From positions 1 through 6,457 of the forward strand of contig JBLHRR010000220.1 in assembly GCA_047626155.1 (NCBI GenBank): 6,457 nucleotides of DNA, in the 5' to 3' direction. Position 1 is the stretch's first letter. Every line of letters starts with the position of its first letter. The DNA comes from CALGLS01 sp047626155 (GTDB lineage: Bacteria; Bacteroidota; Bacteroidia; Chitinophagales; Saprospiraceae). A program made the translations under genes and the position numbers. Shown here piece after piece: positions 6,419 through 6,457 of the stretch. The notes beneath the pieces were generated by a model that worked only from the letters and a program-made list of their open reading frames with translations, was not told the DNA's origin and searched no databases.

Positions 6419-6457
6419 AAAAAAACGGATGTCCATTTTGGTCATCCGTTTTTTTTT
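6419..6457 (+). terminator. Strong intrinsic terminator after the protease gene, possibly bidirectional
   Basis: The stem ACGGATG (6425-6431) pairs with CATCCGT (6443-6449). After a T-T mismatch it extends by CC (6433-6434) with GG (6440-6441) around the loop ATTTT. A run of nine T follows up to the window end. A matching run of seven A precedes the stem, so it could also terminate transcription arriving from the opposite strand. It lies about 100 bases after the stop at 6315. Confidence 0.9.

Noticed and set aside
1..6457. tRNA, rRNA, insertion sequence or phage attachment site
   Set aside because: No cloverleaf, rRNA-like stretch, transposase or integrase motif, or terminal inverted repeat with target duplication was seen.

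Overview
The window looks like a chromosomal segment of a Bacteroidota bacterium, most likely from the Saprospiria/Lewinella side of the phylum (inference). The support is a secreted protease ending in a type IX secretion (T9SS) C-terminal sorting domain, a GEVED domain and cysteine-rich FN3 repeats typical of that group, A/T-rich leaders with no clear Shine-Dalgarno sequence, and promoter-like blocks resembling the Bacteroidota -7 element (TAnnTTTG).

Layout, left to right. (1) The 3' end of a PIF1/RecD-like superfamily 1 helicase gene (+), cut by the window edge. (2) A 46-codon gene (+) at 952-1092 for a small basic single-pass membrane protein. (3) A convergent intergenic region (1093-1355) holding two 25-bp GC-rich hairpin repeats, extra inverted repeats around them, and a weak candidate terminator for the gene on the other side. 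(4) A minus-strand gene (1356-2864) for a polytopic membrane protein of the ArnT/PMT-like GT-C glycosyltransferase type, with altered catalytic-loop residues. (5) A 253-bp divergent intergenic region with a promoter-like block. (6) A large plus-strand gene, best started at 3118, for a 1065-aa secreted multidomain subtilisin-like (S8) protease: signal peptide, prodomain, S8 catalytic domain, FN3-FN3-GEVED-FN3-FN3, T9SS sorting domain. (7) Three tandem 13-bp palindromic repeats straight after its stop codon, then a strong intrinsic terminator at the window end.

The genes do not form an obvious pathway. The helicase is a DNA-maintenance protein, the GT-C protein would act at the inner membrane, and the protease would cross the outer membrane through T9SS. 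The transferase and protease are divergent neighbours, and T9SS cargo is often attached to a glycolipid at the cell surface, but nothing here links the two functionally. No defence system, mobile element, CRISPR array or RNA gene was recognised. The less explained signals are the hairpin repeat pair at 1170-1245, the palindromic array abutting the protease stop, and a nearly identical 27-28-bp block upstream of both the small membrane-protein gene and the protease gene.
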